From NCBI RefSeq assembly GCF_009696375.1, contig NZ_VUMD01000010.1:62001-126000 (forward strand): 64,000 nucleotides of DNA, written 5' to 3'. The notes under the pieces are model-generated. The model searched no databases. It saw only the letters and a program-made list of their open reading frames with translations, and was not told where the DNA came from. Shown here in pieces: positions 8,968 to 17,118 of the stretch (position 1 is the first letter of the stretch; each line of letters starts with the position of its first letter). Source of the stretch: Clostridium porci (lineage in GTDB: Bacteria > Bacillota > Clostridia > Lachnospirales > Lachnospiraceae). The position numbers were made by a program, and so were the translations under genes.

Positions 8968-10047
8968 ATGGAGCAAAAAATACGGGTAATGGTCGTTGAC
9001 GACTCAGTCCTTTTTCGTAACTGGCTGGTCCAGTCTCTTGGAAAGGACCCCCGCTTTGAAATAGTAGGCTATGCCGCCAATGCATTTGACGCAAAACATA
9101 AGATTCCTCTTTTAAGGCCGGATCTGCTGACTCTGGATATAGAAATGCCAGGGATGTCCGGCCTAGAATTTTTAAAGGAGCTTCTGCCTGTACATCCTAT
9201 TCCTGTTATTCTAGTATCCTCCCTGAACATGTGTGTATTTGACGCGCTGGCTGCCGGAGCAGTGGATTTTGTACGCAAGCCTGATATGGAGAACAGCCTG
9301 GGAAAGGAAGCCTTTCTCAATATGCTGAAAGCCAAGGTGGTTATCGGATCTAAAGCCAGGGTTCAGCTTCCCGGCACTCTTCAAGCTTCCCCTGTCTCAA
9401 AGCCAGCCGCTTCACGCTCCTCCTATGGGCGCACAGCTTCCGGGGCATCCGCCAGCGTACGTGTAAACAAATCCGCCGCAGATGCTGGCCGGCTTATCGC
9501 CATTGGCGCGTCTACCGGCGGAACAGAAGCAATCCTTCAGATTCTGCAGCAGCTCCCTCCTACTCTGCCGGGAATTGTCATCACCCAGCATATGCCGGCT
9601 GGCTTTACTGCCATGTATGCAGAGCGGCTAAACCGTCTATGCTCCATGGAAGTGCGGGAAGCCAAGCATGGTGACAGGCTGTATCCCGGACTGGCTCTGC
9701 TGGCCCCTGGAGGACTTCAGATGCGGGTCGTTCGCATGGGAAACGGCTATGGAGTTTCCTGCTCTAAGGATGAGAAGGTGAACGGACATTGCCCTTCTGT
9801 AGATGTGCTTTTTGATTCCGTGGCTATCCATGCCCGTGAAAAGGCTATGGGAATCCTTCTTACCGGTATGGGCGCTGACGGAGCAGCCGGCCTGCTTCGC
9901 ATGAGAAAGAACGGCGCATATACCATCGGACAGGATAAGGATACCTGCGTTGTGTATGGCATGCCCATGGAAGCATGGAAAATAGGGGCTGTATGCTCAC
10001 AGGCTCCTCTGGACTCGATTGCTCAAAATATCATTTCCCATCTATAG
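8968..10047 (+). CDS. cheB: Chemotaxis response regulator / protein-glutamate methylesterase CheB
   Basis: 359 residues. The receiver domain has acidic D11, phosphoacceptor D57 in LLTLDIEMPGMSG and K104. After a Ser/Ala-rich linker, the methylesterase domain carries the catalytic triad S182 (IGASTGGTEA), H208 (ITQHMP) and D304 (TGMGADGA). Such enzymes remove receptor methyl groups and deamidate glutamines once CheA has phosphorylated them. GAAAGAAGG lies before ATG 8968. The peptidase gene starts five bases after its stop. Confidence 0.97.
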   Translation: MEQKIRVMVVDDSVLFRNWLVQSLGKDPRFEIVGYAANAFDAKHKIPLLRPDLLTLDIEMPGMSGLEFLKELLPVHPIPVILVSSLNMCVFDALAAGAVDFVRKPDMENSLGKEAFLNMLKAKVVIGSKARVQLPGTLQASPVSKPAASRSSYGRTASGASASVRVNKSAADAGRLIAIGASTGGTEAILQILQQLPPTLPGIVITQHMPAGFTAMYAERLNRLCSMEVREAKHGDRLYPGLALLAPGGLQMRVVRMGNGYGVSCSKDEKVNGHCPSVDVLFDSVAIHAREKAMGILLTGMGADGAAGLLRMRKNGAYTIGQDKDTCVVYGMPMEAWKIGAVCSQAPLDSIAQNIISHL

Positions 10048-10052
10048 AACCT

Positions 10053-11006
10053 ATGAAAAAAGCAACTATGAAGAATAAAAACCGATTGGAGCGAATAATA
10101 GCTGCTTCCATTGTAGCAGCCTCCTTATCCCTTGCAATCAGTCTTTTCGTTTATTTCCGCCCCTTTACCTTTAAGGAAGCGGCAGAATGGAGCCAGAGCT
10201 TGTATCAGGAGGCGGAAAGCAGACTTTCCCAAATCCGGAACCAGGTTAATATCCTGGCTGCTTCCAGACAAAAGGCTGCTGCAAAGCCTCAGTCTGTCCC
10301 TTTTGGCACTCCATCCTCCCCTGTATACCAGGAACATCTCCCCTCCAGTGATGAGGAGATCCCTTTTTTAACTCCCTCCACTGACTTAGGAGAAATATCT
10401 GACTTAAATACAAATACCTCCGACTACAGTTATTTTGAAGATAATATCTATATGGTAATGCTGGACACAGCCCTGGGCCCAATGCTGTATTACAACCAGG
10501 GTGATGCTCGATGGAGCAGCTATCTGTACGGAGGTACAGATCCCATCGGCAGCTACGGCTGCGGCCCTACGGCCGTGGCTATGGTGGTTAACAGCTTCAC
10601 TCCCTCCACAGTCACGCCTGTGGAAATTGCCGACTGGGCTGCCGCTAACGGCTACTTTGTCCAGGGCAGCGGATCTTCTCACAGCCTGATTCCTGATGGG
10701 CTTTCTGCCTTCGGCCTTTCTGTGGAAAGCGTACCTGATCGAACGCCTGAAAATGTAAGAAATATTCTAAAAGAGGGACGCCTTCTGGTAGCCCTTATGG
10801 GAAGGGGAAGCCTGACCAAAGTGGGGCATTTTATTGTAATCACCAATTACTGTGACAATGGAAATGTCCATATAGCAGATCCCAACAGCCTGCCCAATAG
10901 TACTGTAGAGTGGGATTTACAGCAGCTTATGGATGAGCTGAAGGGCAGCTATGACAGCGGAGGACCCTTGTGGTCCCTAGGGATCCTCAAGGATTCAGAG
11001 AGGTAA
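10053..11006 (+). CDS. Membrane-anchored C39-like cysteine peptidase
   Basis: 317 residues. A basic N-terminus and one membrane segment at about 15-35 anchor the protein; a coiled stretch (40-75) and a Ser/Pro-rich linker lead to a papain-like C39-type domain outside the cell. C170 in GSYGCGPTAVAMV, H259 in VGHFIVI and D276 in VHIADPNS form the expected triad. Such domains cleave or bind peptides at the surface; the substrate is unknown. The start (10053) has no clear ribosome binding site and lies five bases after cheB, so it may depend on cheB translation; ATG 10068 is the alternative. Its place in the che operon is unusual. Confidence 0.8.
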   Translation: MKKATMKNKNRLERIIAASIVAASLSLAISLFVYFRPFTFKEAAEWSQSLYQEAESRLSQIRNQVNILAASRQKAAAKPQSVPFGTPSSPVYQEHLPSSDEEIPFLTPSTDLGEISDLNTNTSDYSYFEDNIYMVMLDTALGPMLYYNQGDARWSSYLYGGTDPIGSYGCGPTAVAMVVNSFTPSTVTPVEIADWAAANGYFVQGSGSSHSLIPDGLSAFGLSVESVPDRTPENVRNILKEGRLLVALMGRGSLTKVGHFIVITNYCDNGNVHIADPNSLPNSTVEWDLQQLMDELKGSYDSGGPLWSLGILKDSER

Positions 11007-11065
11007 GGCACATTTTCTAATAACGTTTGAAATCCTCTCTTTTCAATCTTATTGCCTTTCAGGTA

Positions 11066-12406
11066 CTATTTATGAACTGCCATGTCCACACAAGCCAGTT
11101 CCACCTCTGAAAACATTCCTCGGATGATTTTAACCAGGCTGCCGTACTCAGCCTTCATGGCAGCCTTCAGCACAAAAAGCCTGTCTTTCATAGCATTAAA
11201 ATTGTAAAGCCTTCCTAAAAACACAGCTACTTCCGCCGCATCCTCTGAGGGCTTCCCTTCTGCCTCCTGTTCACTCTGCCGGAAGGCAGAAAGCATCAGA
11301 TAGAGGGTGGACATAAGATAAGGATTCTGTCTCAAAAGGACTGTGGCATAGTTGACGCAGCCTCTTAAATTTCCATTATTATAGCAACAGGCAGCCAAAA
11401 GCTCATAGGTCTCCGGCAGGTGAGCAGACAGCATCATAGCTTTATATGTATTGCCGTATTTCTCCAAAAGCCCCACCGCCTTAGAAAGATGCTCCTCTCC
11501 CTTTCCGAAGGTTCCCTTCCCTGCGTAATATCTCCCCAAAACATAATCAAAATCTGCTTCCTTGGGCAGGCGGCTTACTGCCTGTCCATACACCTTTATA
11601 AGCTCCTCCTCACAGTCCACCCCCTGCTTTGAGAGCATAGACAAAAATTTAACAAAGGTCATAGCATTTCTTACAGAATAGTCCATGGGTACAGGCTCCA
11701 TTTTTTGAATAGCCTCTCTATAGGCTTCTCTGGCCTCATCAAACCTACCCTCTGAAAAATATTCGTCTGCCAGATAGGCCAGCATCTCTCCATCCTCCGG
11801 ATGCTCCTTAAGCTCCGCAAGGATCAGCTCCCGGTTTCTTCCCTGCTTTTTCGCCGATTCCTTTCCTGAATAACCGGTATGGTAAATACACAGCTCCTCT
11901 GAGGCGTCCACCAGATCACAGTCCTTCTCTCCTTCACAGGCCAGGTATTCATGCACTCTTCTCTTATAGCGCAGCCCCGGCCGGTTCCTGAATACACGCA
12001 CATGGCTTCCCCCCGCTATCATGGCTCCCTCGTCATCCAGATTCGCCAGACCTGTAAGAATCTGACCATATTTGGAATCCTGAAGCTTTTCCACATATTC
12101 TAACAGCTTGTTTGCGTCCTCCCTTGTAAAATATTCATCCGCGTCCAGCATAGCAATCCAGGGACAGCCAGCCTTGCTGATGGCAAAATTTTTAGCAGCG
12201 GCAAAATCATCAATCCACTGAAAATGGTAGACCTGTGCCCCTGCTTTGAGAGCCAGCTCCACGGTCCGATCCGTTGACCCCGTATCAATCACAATCTGCT
12301 CCGTGACAATTCCCTTGCCCCAGGAAAGGGCTCTCTCAATATTCTCCTCCTCATTTTTTACAATCATACACTGGGAGATCCCTGCCTCCCTTTTCCTTTT
12401 TTTCAA
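11066..12406 (-). CDS. Family-2 glycosyltransferase with C-terminal TPR-like repeats, TTG start
   Basis: 446 residues. The GT-A domain has ISQCMIVKNEE, VIDTGSTDRT and the metal-binding MLDADEYF (D88, D90), followed from about residue 210 by helical TPR-like repeats (MLAYLADEYFSEGRFDEAREAY). I place the start at TTG 12406 because GGAGG lies eight bases upstream and the protein then begins MKKRKREAGISQC, parallel to its neighbour. It lies 17 bases downstream of the paralogous gene and close to the flagellins, so it probably adds sugar to flagellin; the sugar and acceptor cannot be read from the sequence. Confidence 0.85.
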   Translation of the reverse strand: MKKRKREAGISQCMIVKNEEENIERALSWGKGIVTEQIVIDTGSTDRTVELALKAGAQVYHFQWIDDFAAAKNFAISKAGCPWIAMLDADEYFTREDANKLLEYVEKLQDSKYGQILTGLANLDDEGAMIAGGSHVRVFRNRPGLRYKRRVHEYLACEGEKDCDLVDASEELCIYHTGYSGKESAKKQGRNRELILAELKEHPEDGEMLAYLADEYFSEGRFDEAREAYREAIQKMEPVPMDYSVRNAMTFVKFLSMLSKQGVDCEEELIKVYGQAVSRLPKEADFDYVLGRYYAGKGTFGKGEEHLSKAVGLLEKYGNTYKAMMLSAHLPETYELLAACCYNNGNLRGCVNYATVLLRQNPYLMSTLYLMLSAFRQSEQEAEGKPSEDAAEVAVFLGRLYNFNAMKDRLFVLKAAMKAEYGSLVKIIRGMFSEVELACVDMAVHK

Positions 12407-12423
12407 ACCTTTATCCTCCTTCG

Positions 12424-13788
12424 CTATATAATCCCCAGAATGCTCTGTTCCTCCTGTGTAAAGAGCTCCTTTTCCATAAAACCTCCCAATGCTTCGCAGC
12501 CTGCAGCCCTGGCGCACTTCGTCACCAGCAGCTTCGCTCTCAGTCCAGAAAAATCGTAAAGCCTTCCTAAAAATGCCACAATCTCTCCCATCCCTTTTTC
12601 AGTAAGGTTTGGGACAGACAAGGCCCTCAGCAGCCAGGACAAGACTGCCATGTCCTCAGGCATACATTTCAGATAGGATACTGCCTGGTTCACACATTTC
12701 TCCCTCTGCCCTGTCTCACAGAGGCACTTAACCAGCAGATTGTATGCGGAGGGTAATTGGGCTGATAGATACATAGCCCGGTTTGAATTTCCGTATTTGC
12801 CCAGCTTATCCAAAGCCAGCTCCATAAAGGCTGCGGCCTCTTTTAACCGGTTGTTTCTATAAAAATATAGTCCAGCAATGTAATCGAAATCTGCCTCCTT
12901 TGGAAGCGCCTTAACTGCTTGCCTATAAACAGCCTCCGCCTCTGTCCACTGGGAAGGTTCTTCCGGTAAAGCCTCCTCCTCTGACTGAGCCCTGCCCGAT
13001 TCCTCGCCAGTGAGAATGAGCAAAAGCTTGGAAAAGGTGGCTGAGCTTCTTTGGTCATTATCCGGAAGCTCCTCATGGAGCCCTCCAATGGCCTGATAGT
13101 ACCATCTCTTCGCCTCCTCTGTGTTCCCCTCCTCAAAGCTCTCGTCTCCCATATAGCCCAACATTTCCCTGTCTCCAGGATGTTCCTTAAGCTCCGCCAA
13201 AATCAGCCTTTTATTCCGTTCACTGCTTTTCTTTTCCTTCATGACGGCCTTCTGATAGCCTGTATGGAAAATAGATATATCAGCAACCGCGTCCCCCAGC
13301 CGCAGGGCCCGTCCTTCCGTAGAAGCCAGCTGCTCATGGATTCTGCGCCTGTAACGAAGATCCGAGCGGTTCCTAAAGATGCGGACCTGAGTACCTGAGG
13401 CAGTGATCTGCCCGCTTTCGTCAATCTGCTGCCAACCGGTGGAGATCCCGTCAAAATCTGTTTCTTGTAGCTGCTCTAAAAGGCGCAGTATTTTTGCCTC
13501 ATCCCCCGGCGCCGGGTATTCGTCCGCATCCATAAATACAATCCAGTCTCCCACAGCTTGCTCAATGGCAAAATTTTTAGCTGCCGCAAAATCATCCCTC
13601 CACTGGTAAAACAGCAGCTTGGCTCCCAGCTCTCTTGCTATTTCCGGGGTGCGGTCAGTTGAACCGGTATCCACCACAATCTGCTCATACATAAAGTCCC
13701 TTCCCCAGGAGAGAGCCTTCTCTATGTTTTTCTCCTCATTTTTTACAATCATGCACTGGGAGACGCGCACGCCTGCCTTTGGTTTCAA
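12424..13788 (-). CDS. Family-2 glycosyltransferase with C-terminal TPR-like repeats (paralogue), TTG start
   Basis: 454 residues, clearly paralogous to the downstream gene: VSQCMIVKNEEKNIEKALSW, VVDTGSTDRT, VFMDADEYPAPGD (D87, D89), then an RNRSDLRYRRRIHEQL segment and TPR-like helices. The start is TTG 13788 with GGAGG eight bases upstream, the same arrangement as in the paralogue. The tandem pair points to a local duplication with divergence, often seen where flagellin carries several sugars. It follows the major flagellin gene on the same strand, separated by a terminator hairpin, so it may be read by leakage or from its own promoter. Confidence 0.86.
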   Translation of the reverse strand: MKPKAGVRVSQCMIVKNEEKNIEKALSWGRDFMYEQIVVDTGSTDRTPEIARELGAKLLFYQWRDDFAAAKNFAIEQAVGDWIVFMDADEYPAPGDEAKILRLLEQLQETDFDGISTGWQQIDESGQITASGTQVRIFRNRSDLRYRRRIHEQLASTEGRALRLGDAVADISIFHTGYQKAVMKEKKSSERNKRLILAELKEHPGDREMLGYMGDESFEEGNTEEAKRWYYQAIGGLHEELPDNDQRSSATFSKLLLILTGEESGRAQSEEEALPEEPSQWTEAEAVYRQAVKALPKEADFDYIAGLYFYRNNRLKEAAAFMELALDKLGKYGNSNRAMYLSAQLPSAYNLLVKCLCETGQREKCVNQAVSYLKCMPEDMAVLSWLLRALSVPNLTEKGMGEIVAFLGRLYDFSGLRAKLLVTKCARAAGCEALGGFMEKELFTQEEQSILGII

Positions 13789-13821
13789 TAGGTTTTCCTC
13801 CGTTTTTTCTGAAGATATGAT

Positions 13822-13862
13822 AAAAAGTCATTTCCAAGCCTGTGCTTTTGAAATGACTTTTT
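13822..13862. terminator. Terminator after the major flagellin gene
   Basis: AAAAAGTCATTTC (13822-13834) pairs perfectly with GAAATGACTTTTT (13850-13862), giving T runs on both strands. On the minus strand it lies 60 bases after the flagellin stop and before the glycosyltransferase genes. A second hairpin, ATGCAGCCC / GGGCTGCAT at 13884-13908, lies just before it. Strong stops are usual after highly expressed flagellin genes. Confidence 0.8.
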
Positions 13863-13920
13863 ATTACATCCACCCTTTTGTTTATGCAGCCCCTGAACCG
13901 GGCTGCATATAAATTTGCTC

Positions 13921-14748
13921 TTACCGCAGCAGATTTAAGATGCCCTGAGGCGCTGCATTGGACTGTGCCAGCATGGACTGGGAAGACTGAAGAAGAATGT
14001 TATTCTTCGTAAATGCTGTAATCTCATCTGCCATGTCTGTATCACGGATACGGCTCTCAGCTGCTGTAAGGTTCTCAGAGGTAACCCTCAGGTTGTTAAC
14101 CGTATGCTCAAGCCTGTTCTGAGCAGCACCCAGCTTAGCGCGGAACTGAGATACTTTATCGATAGCAGCTCTGATTGTATCGATGGCTTCATTTGCTGCT
14201 TTGATACCAGCTGAATTGGTTGCATTGCTTACATTGATCTTATCTACTCCGATATCTGTAGACGCCATGCCCTGAAGTGTAACCTTAATGGTCTCAGCGG
14301 AGCTTGGTCCAATCTGGAAGGTCATCATGCCTTGAGCGGAAATCGGCTTGATTCCGTTAAAGTCAGTGTTCTTAGCGATACGGTCGATCTCTGCATTCAG
14401 CTCTATGATCTCACTCTGGATGTTTGATCTTGCAACGCTGTTGTAGGTGCCGTTAGCAGCCTGGGTTGCCAGAGTTGACATACGCTGAAGCATGGAATGA
14501 ACCTCAGTCAGAGCTCCCTCAGCGGTCTTGATCAAGCCGATGGAATCCTCAGCGTTCTGAGTTGCCTGATTCAGACCATTGATCTGAGATCTCATGCTCT
14601 CAGAAATAGCCAGACCTGCCGCGTCGTCGCCTGCACGGTTAATCTTGTAACCAGATGACAGCTTCTCCAGGTTCTTATTCAGAGCGCTCTGGTTGATTCC
14701 TAAATTTCTGAATGAATTGATTGCCGCAATATTGTGCTGTATAATCAT
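13921..14748 (-). CDS. hag: Flagellin (major filament protein candidate)
   Basis: 275 residues with complete conserved ends: MIIQHNIAAINSFRNLGI, LEKLSSGYKINRAGDDAAGLAISE at the N-terminus and TAAESRIRDTDMADEITAFTKNNILLQSSQSMLAQSN at the C-terminus. The middle is short, as in Bacillus-type flagellins, leaving only D0/D1 and a small exposed region with many Ser/Thr that could be glycosylated. It has its own sigma-D-like promoter (14883-14909), a leader of about 130 bases with a candidate CsrA hairpin, and a GAGGAGGAAA ribosome binding site. FliS, FliW and CsrA partners are in the window. Confidence 0.97.
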   Translation of the reverse strand: MIIQHNIAAINSFRNLGINQSALNKNLEKLSSGYKINRAGDDAAGLAISESMRSQINGLNQATQNAEDSIGLIKTAEGALTEVHSMLQRMSTLATQAANGTYNSVARSNIQSEIIELNAEIDRIAKNTDFNGIKPISAQGMMTFQIGPSSAETIKVTLQGMASTDIGVDKINVSNATNSAGIKAANEAIDTIRAAIDKVSQFRAKLGAAQNRLEHTVNNLRVTSENLTAAESRIRDTDMADEITAFTKNNILLQSSQSMLAQSNAAPQGILNLLR

Positions 14749-14778
14749 AATGTTTCCTCCTCATCCATGGTTGTCGAG

Positions 14779-14800
14779 CCAGGAACCTCCTTGTCCCCGG
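14779..14800 (-). promoter_or_regulatory. Candidate CsrA-binding hairpin in the flagellin leader
   Basis: In the transcript, CCGGGGA and TTCCTGG can pair (seven pairs, two of them G-U) and present CAAGGAGG in the loop, so the stem-loop reads ACAAGGA across its edge, the core of the CsrA recognition sequence. The site ends about 31 bases before the flagellin start, and the ribosome binding site GAGGAGG follows. CsrA repression of flagellin translation relieved by FliW is established in Bacillus subtilis; here it is inferred. Confidence 0.5.
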
Positions 14801-14882
14801 TATTTTCCAGCGCGGGCCCTTCGCTGAAAAATCTGTAAAGCTTTTTCAATCTATATTAAAGAAGCTTGCCTTACAAATATAT

Positions 14883-14909
14883 ATATCGTCAAGCTTCTCT
14901 CTAACTTAA
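14883..14909 (-). promoter_or_regulatory. Sigma-D type promoter of the major flagellin gene
   Basis: On the minus strand TTAAGTTA (plus coordinates 14902-14909) is followed after the TTAA by a 15-base spacer and GACGATAT (14883-14890), one base from the ideal -10 GCCGATAT. The distance to the flagellin start gives a leader of about 130 bases. A long leader fits post-transcriptional control. Confidence 0.7.
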
Positions 14910-14939
14910 GACTTTGTTAAAAAGATTTTATGATTGAGC

Positions 14940-15788
14940 CTATCCCCGGAGAAGCTGAAGAATCGCCTGGGGAACGGCATTGGCCTGAGCGCACATGGAA
15001 GCGCCTACCTGGAACACGATATTCTCCTTTGTGTAAACCGTAAACTCCTCAGCCATATTGGTATCCCGGATTTGACTCTCGGCAGCAGTCATATTCTCCT
15101 TGGTAACGCCCAGATTATTATGAGTATGCTCTAAATGGCTCTGGATCGCGCCGAAATGGGAACGGATCTGGGAGACAGCCTGTACTGCGTCCCTGATTAT
15201 GTCCACGGAAGCGTTGGCAGCATCTTCAGATGTAAAATCAGTAGCGTCCAGCCGCAGCGCCTTGCTGCTCAGGTAATAGCGGGTCATATCCAGAGTCTCC
15301 GGAGAAGAATAGCCAATCTGAAGCGTAATCGCCTCCTTTGCCTGGGGAGGCACAATAGGAAGCGGCGGGTCCTCGCTGTCAAACATAGGAATACTGTTGA
15401 AATCTGTAGACTTGCCTATTCGGTCAATCTCATCTAACAGCTGCAGCCGTTCCGCCTCAATATTCTCTCTGGCTACCGTCGAGTAGGTGCCGTTGGCAGC
15501 CTGGACAGATAAGGTTTCCATGCGGTGGAGCATGGAATGAATCTCCGCCAGGGCTCCCTCCCCAGTCTGGGACATCCCGATTCCGTCATTTACATTTCGC
15601 ATAGCCTGATCCAAACCGTTGATCTGCCTGCGCATGATCTCAGAGATAGCAAGTCCAGCCGCATCGTCACCGGCCCGATTAATTCTGTACCCGCTGGACA
15701 GCTTCTCCAGGGATTTACTCAGATTGCTGTTCGTGATCCCTCTGTTTCTGTTGGCGTTCATACCGCCTATGTTATGCTGAATGAACAT
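14940..15788 (-). CDS. Second, divergent flagellin
   Basis: 282 residues with both conserved ends (LEKLSSGYRINRAGDDAAGL and ESQIRDTNMAEEFTVYTKEN), so it should still polymerise. It differs from the major flagellin in places that are normally constant: the start is MFIQHNIGGMNANRNRG, the C-terminal helix reads IVFQVGASMCAQANAVPQ with a rare Cys, and a Pro-rich insertion DPPLPIVPPQAKE lies in the central part. Flagellins usually lack Cys. It could be a minor filament component or a filament segment near the hook. It has its own sigma-D-type promoter. Confidence 0.93.
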   Translation of the reverse strand: MFIQHNIGGMNANRNRGITNSNLSKSLEKLSSGYRINRAGDDAAGLAISEIMRRQINGLDQAMRNVNDGIGMSQTGEGALAEIHSMLHRMETLSVQAANGTYSTVARENIEAERLQLLDEIDRIGKSTDFNSIPMFDSEDPPLPIVPPQAKEAITLQIGYSSPETLDMTRYYLSSKALRLDATDFTSEDAANASVDIIRDAVQAVSQIRSHFGAIQSHLEHTHNNLGVTKENMTAAESQIRDTNMAEEFTVYTKENIVFQVGASMCAQANAVPQAILQLLRG

Positions 15789-15868
15789 CTGTCCTCTATC
15801 CCCTTTCGTTTATTTCCTGTATGCATCAACCTTTGCATATGCTTTTAATCATTTATCGTATAGTATAA

Positions 15869-15895
15869 TTATCGGCAGGATTTTCCTTAACATAA
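15869..15895 (-). promoter_or_regulatory. Sigma-D type promoter of the second flagellin gene
   Basis: On the minus strand TTATGTTA (plus 15888-15895), a 15-base spacer after TTAT, and GCCGATAA (15869-15876) lie about 80 bases before the start at 15788. The -35 half resembles that of the major flagellin (TTAAGTTA), and the -10 is perfect. Confidence 0.72.
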
Positions 15896-16038
15896 GATGT
15901 GCTTTATAGTTTCCCGGCAGCATGCTTTCTGTCAGATACATGCAAAACTGTGAGAGCCGCCAGTTGGCAATACCAGATGAATCTGAACCGGGTATACTAC
16001 AAAGCAGGCTGTGCAAGTGGAGGCCATTCAGCTATACG

Positions 16039-17118
16039 CTAGGAACGGAGAGCCTGAAGCCGTTTTTCGGCAGGAGCATAGCCCTGCCCCGCAGCCAACC
16101 TGTAATATTGAAGCGCCTTCTCCCTCTGTCCAGACGCCTCGTACCAGGTTCCCAGGTTATAAGCTGCTTTAAAGGAGCCGGTTCCTGTTACGCCTCCGTC
16201 CAGCGGCCGCTCCCCAATGGAAAGACACCTGAGATAGCAGCTCTCTATCTCAGGCAGATACGCAATATAGCGGCTGGGTTCCGACAGTACCAGCTTCATA
16301 TAAAAAAGGCCGCAGACAAAGGAAAAATCTGCTAAGGCGCTGAGAGAATGCCGCTCCGATTCCACAACTTTCTTTGCCTCCTTAAGCTTCTCACTCCCCC
16401 CCAGATCCATCAGCGTATAGAGATAAAGAACTACTCCCCCCGCCCAGTATGCTCCCATCCTGTTTCCATAGCGATAAAAAGCTCTGAAGGGCCCCAGGCT
16501 CTCCTCAAGGCGTCCCAGATTCCGCAGCGTTGAGGCCAGTTGGAATTGGTAATACCCATCCTCAGGATGCAAATCTACCGCATGAATAAGATAAGGAAGA
16601 TTCCTCTCTCCCTTTCCCTTTCTTAAATAGCCGTCATGATCCGCCTCCAAAGGAAGCGGAATACAGGGGAACGGGCAATCCGGCTGCTCATGAATAATCC
16701 CAGTGTAGCGTACTCCTCTGGGAAGGAGGCGTGGAAGCAGAGACGTGCTGCAGCTGATTTCATTCCCCTCTGCAAATGCGTCATGCCGGACAATTCCGCC
16801 AAGCCAGCTTCCCTTATGAGCCTCGATTGCCTGGGTTAAGACTTCCCGGCTACAGGGACGCAGATACTCGTCTCCATCCAGAACTAAATTCCAGTCTCCA
16901 TCCGAATGATCCAGAGCAAAATTCCGGGCAGCGGAAAAATCATCTGCCCAGGGGAAATCCCACACCCTAGCTCCCATGGACAAAGCCAGCTCCCTCGTTC
17001 CATCAGTGGAGCCTGTGTCAGCCAGTATGATCTCATCTGCCAAAGGTCCTGCCGATTGCAGACAGCGGCCCAGAGAGGCTTCCTCATTTTTTACTATCAT
17101 AACTAGATTCAGCTTCAT
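16039..17118 (-). CDS. Family-2 glycosyltransferase, third copy
   Basis: 359 residues: MKLNLVMIVKNEE, LADTGSTDGTREL, LVLDGDEYLRP (D81, D83), then a helical part with TPR/Sel1-like repeats at the end (YNLGTWYEASGQREKALQYY). It is more distant from the tandem pair at 11-13.8 kb than these are from each other. The start at 17118 lies inside the end of the PilZ gene (35-base overlap), which suggests translational coupling; GGAAAGAGAG upstream is the likely ribosome binding site. Its position between the PilZ gene and a flagellin again points to flagellin glycosylation. Confidence 0.86.
   Translation of the reverse strand: MKLNLVMIVKNEEASLGRCLQSAGPLADEIILADTGSTDGTRELALSMGARVWDFPWADDFSAARNFALDHSDGDWNLVLDGDEYLRPCSREVLTQAIEAHKGSWLGGIVRHDAFAEGNEISCSTSLLPRLLPRGVRYTGIIHEQPDCPFPCIPLPLEADHDGYLRKGKGERNLPYLIHAVDLHPEDGYYQFQLASTLRNLGRLEESLGPFRAFYRYGNRMGAYWAGGVVLYLYTLMDLGGSEKLKEAKKVVESERHSLSALADFSFVCGLFYMKLVLSEPSRYIAYLPEIESCYLRCLSIGERPLDGGVTGTGSFKAAYNLGTWYEASGQREKALQYYRLAAGQGYAPAEKRLQALRS

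Noticed and set aside
11005-11057. AAGGCA / TGCCTT inverted pair between the converging peptidase and glycosyltransferase genes as terminator.
   Set aside because: Six-base stem with a 41-base loop and no T run.
11066-13788. The two adjacent glycosyltransferases as one gene broken by a frameshift.
   Set aside because: Both have complete N-terminal GT-A domains and own ribosome binding sites, so they are paralogues.
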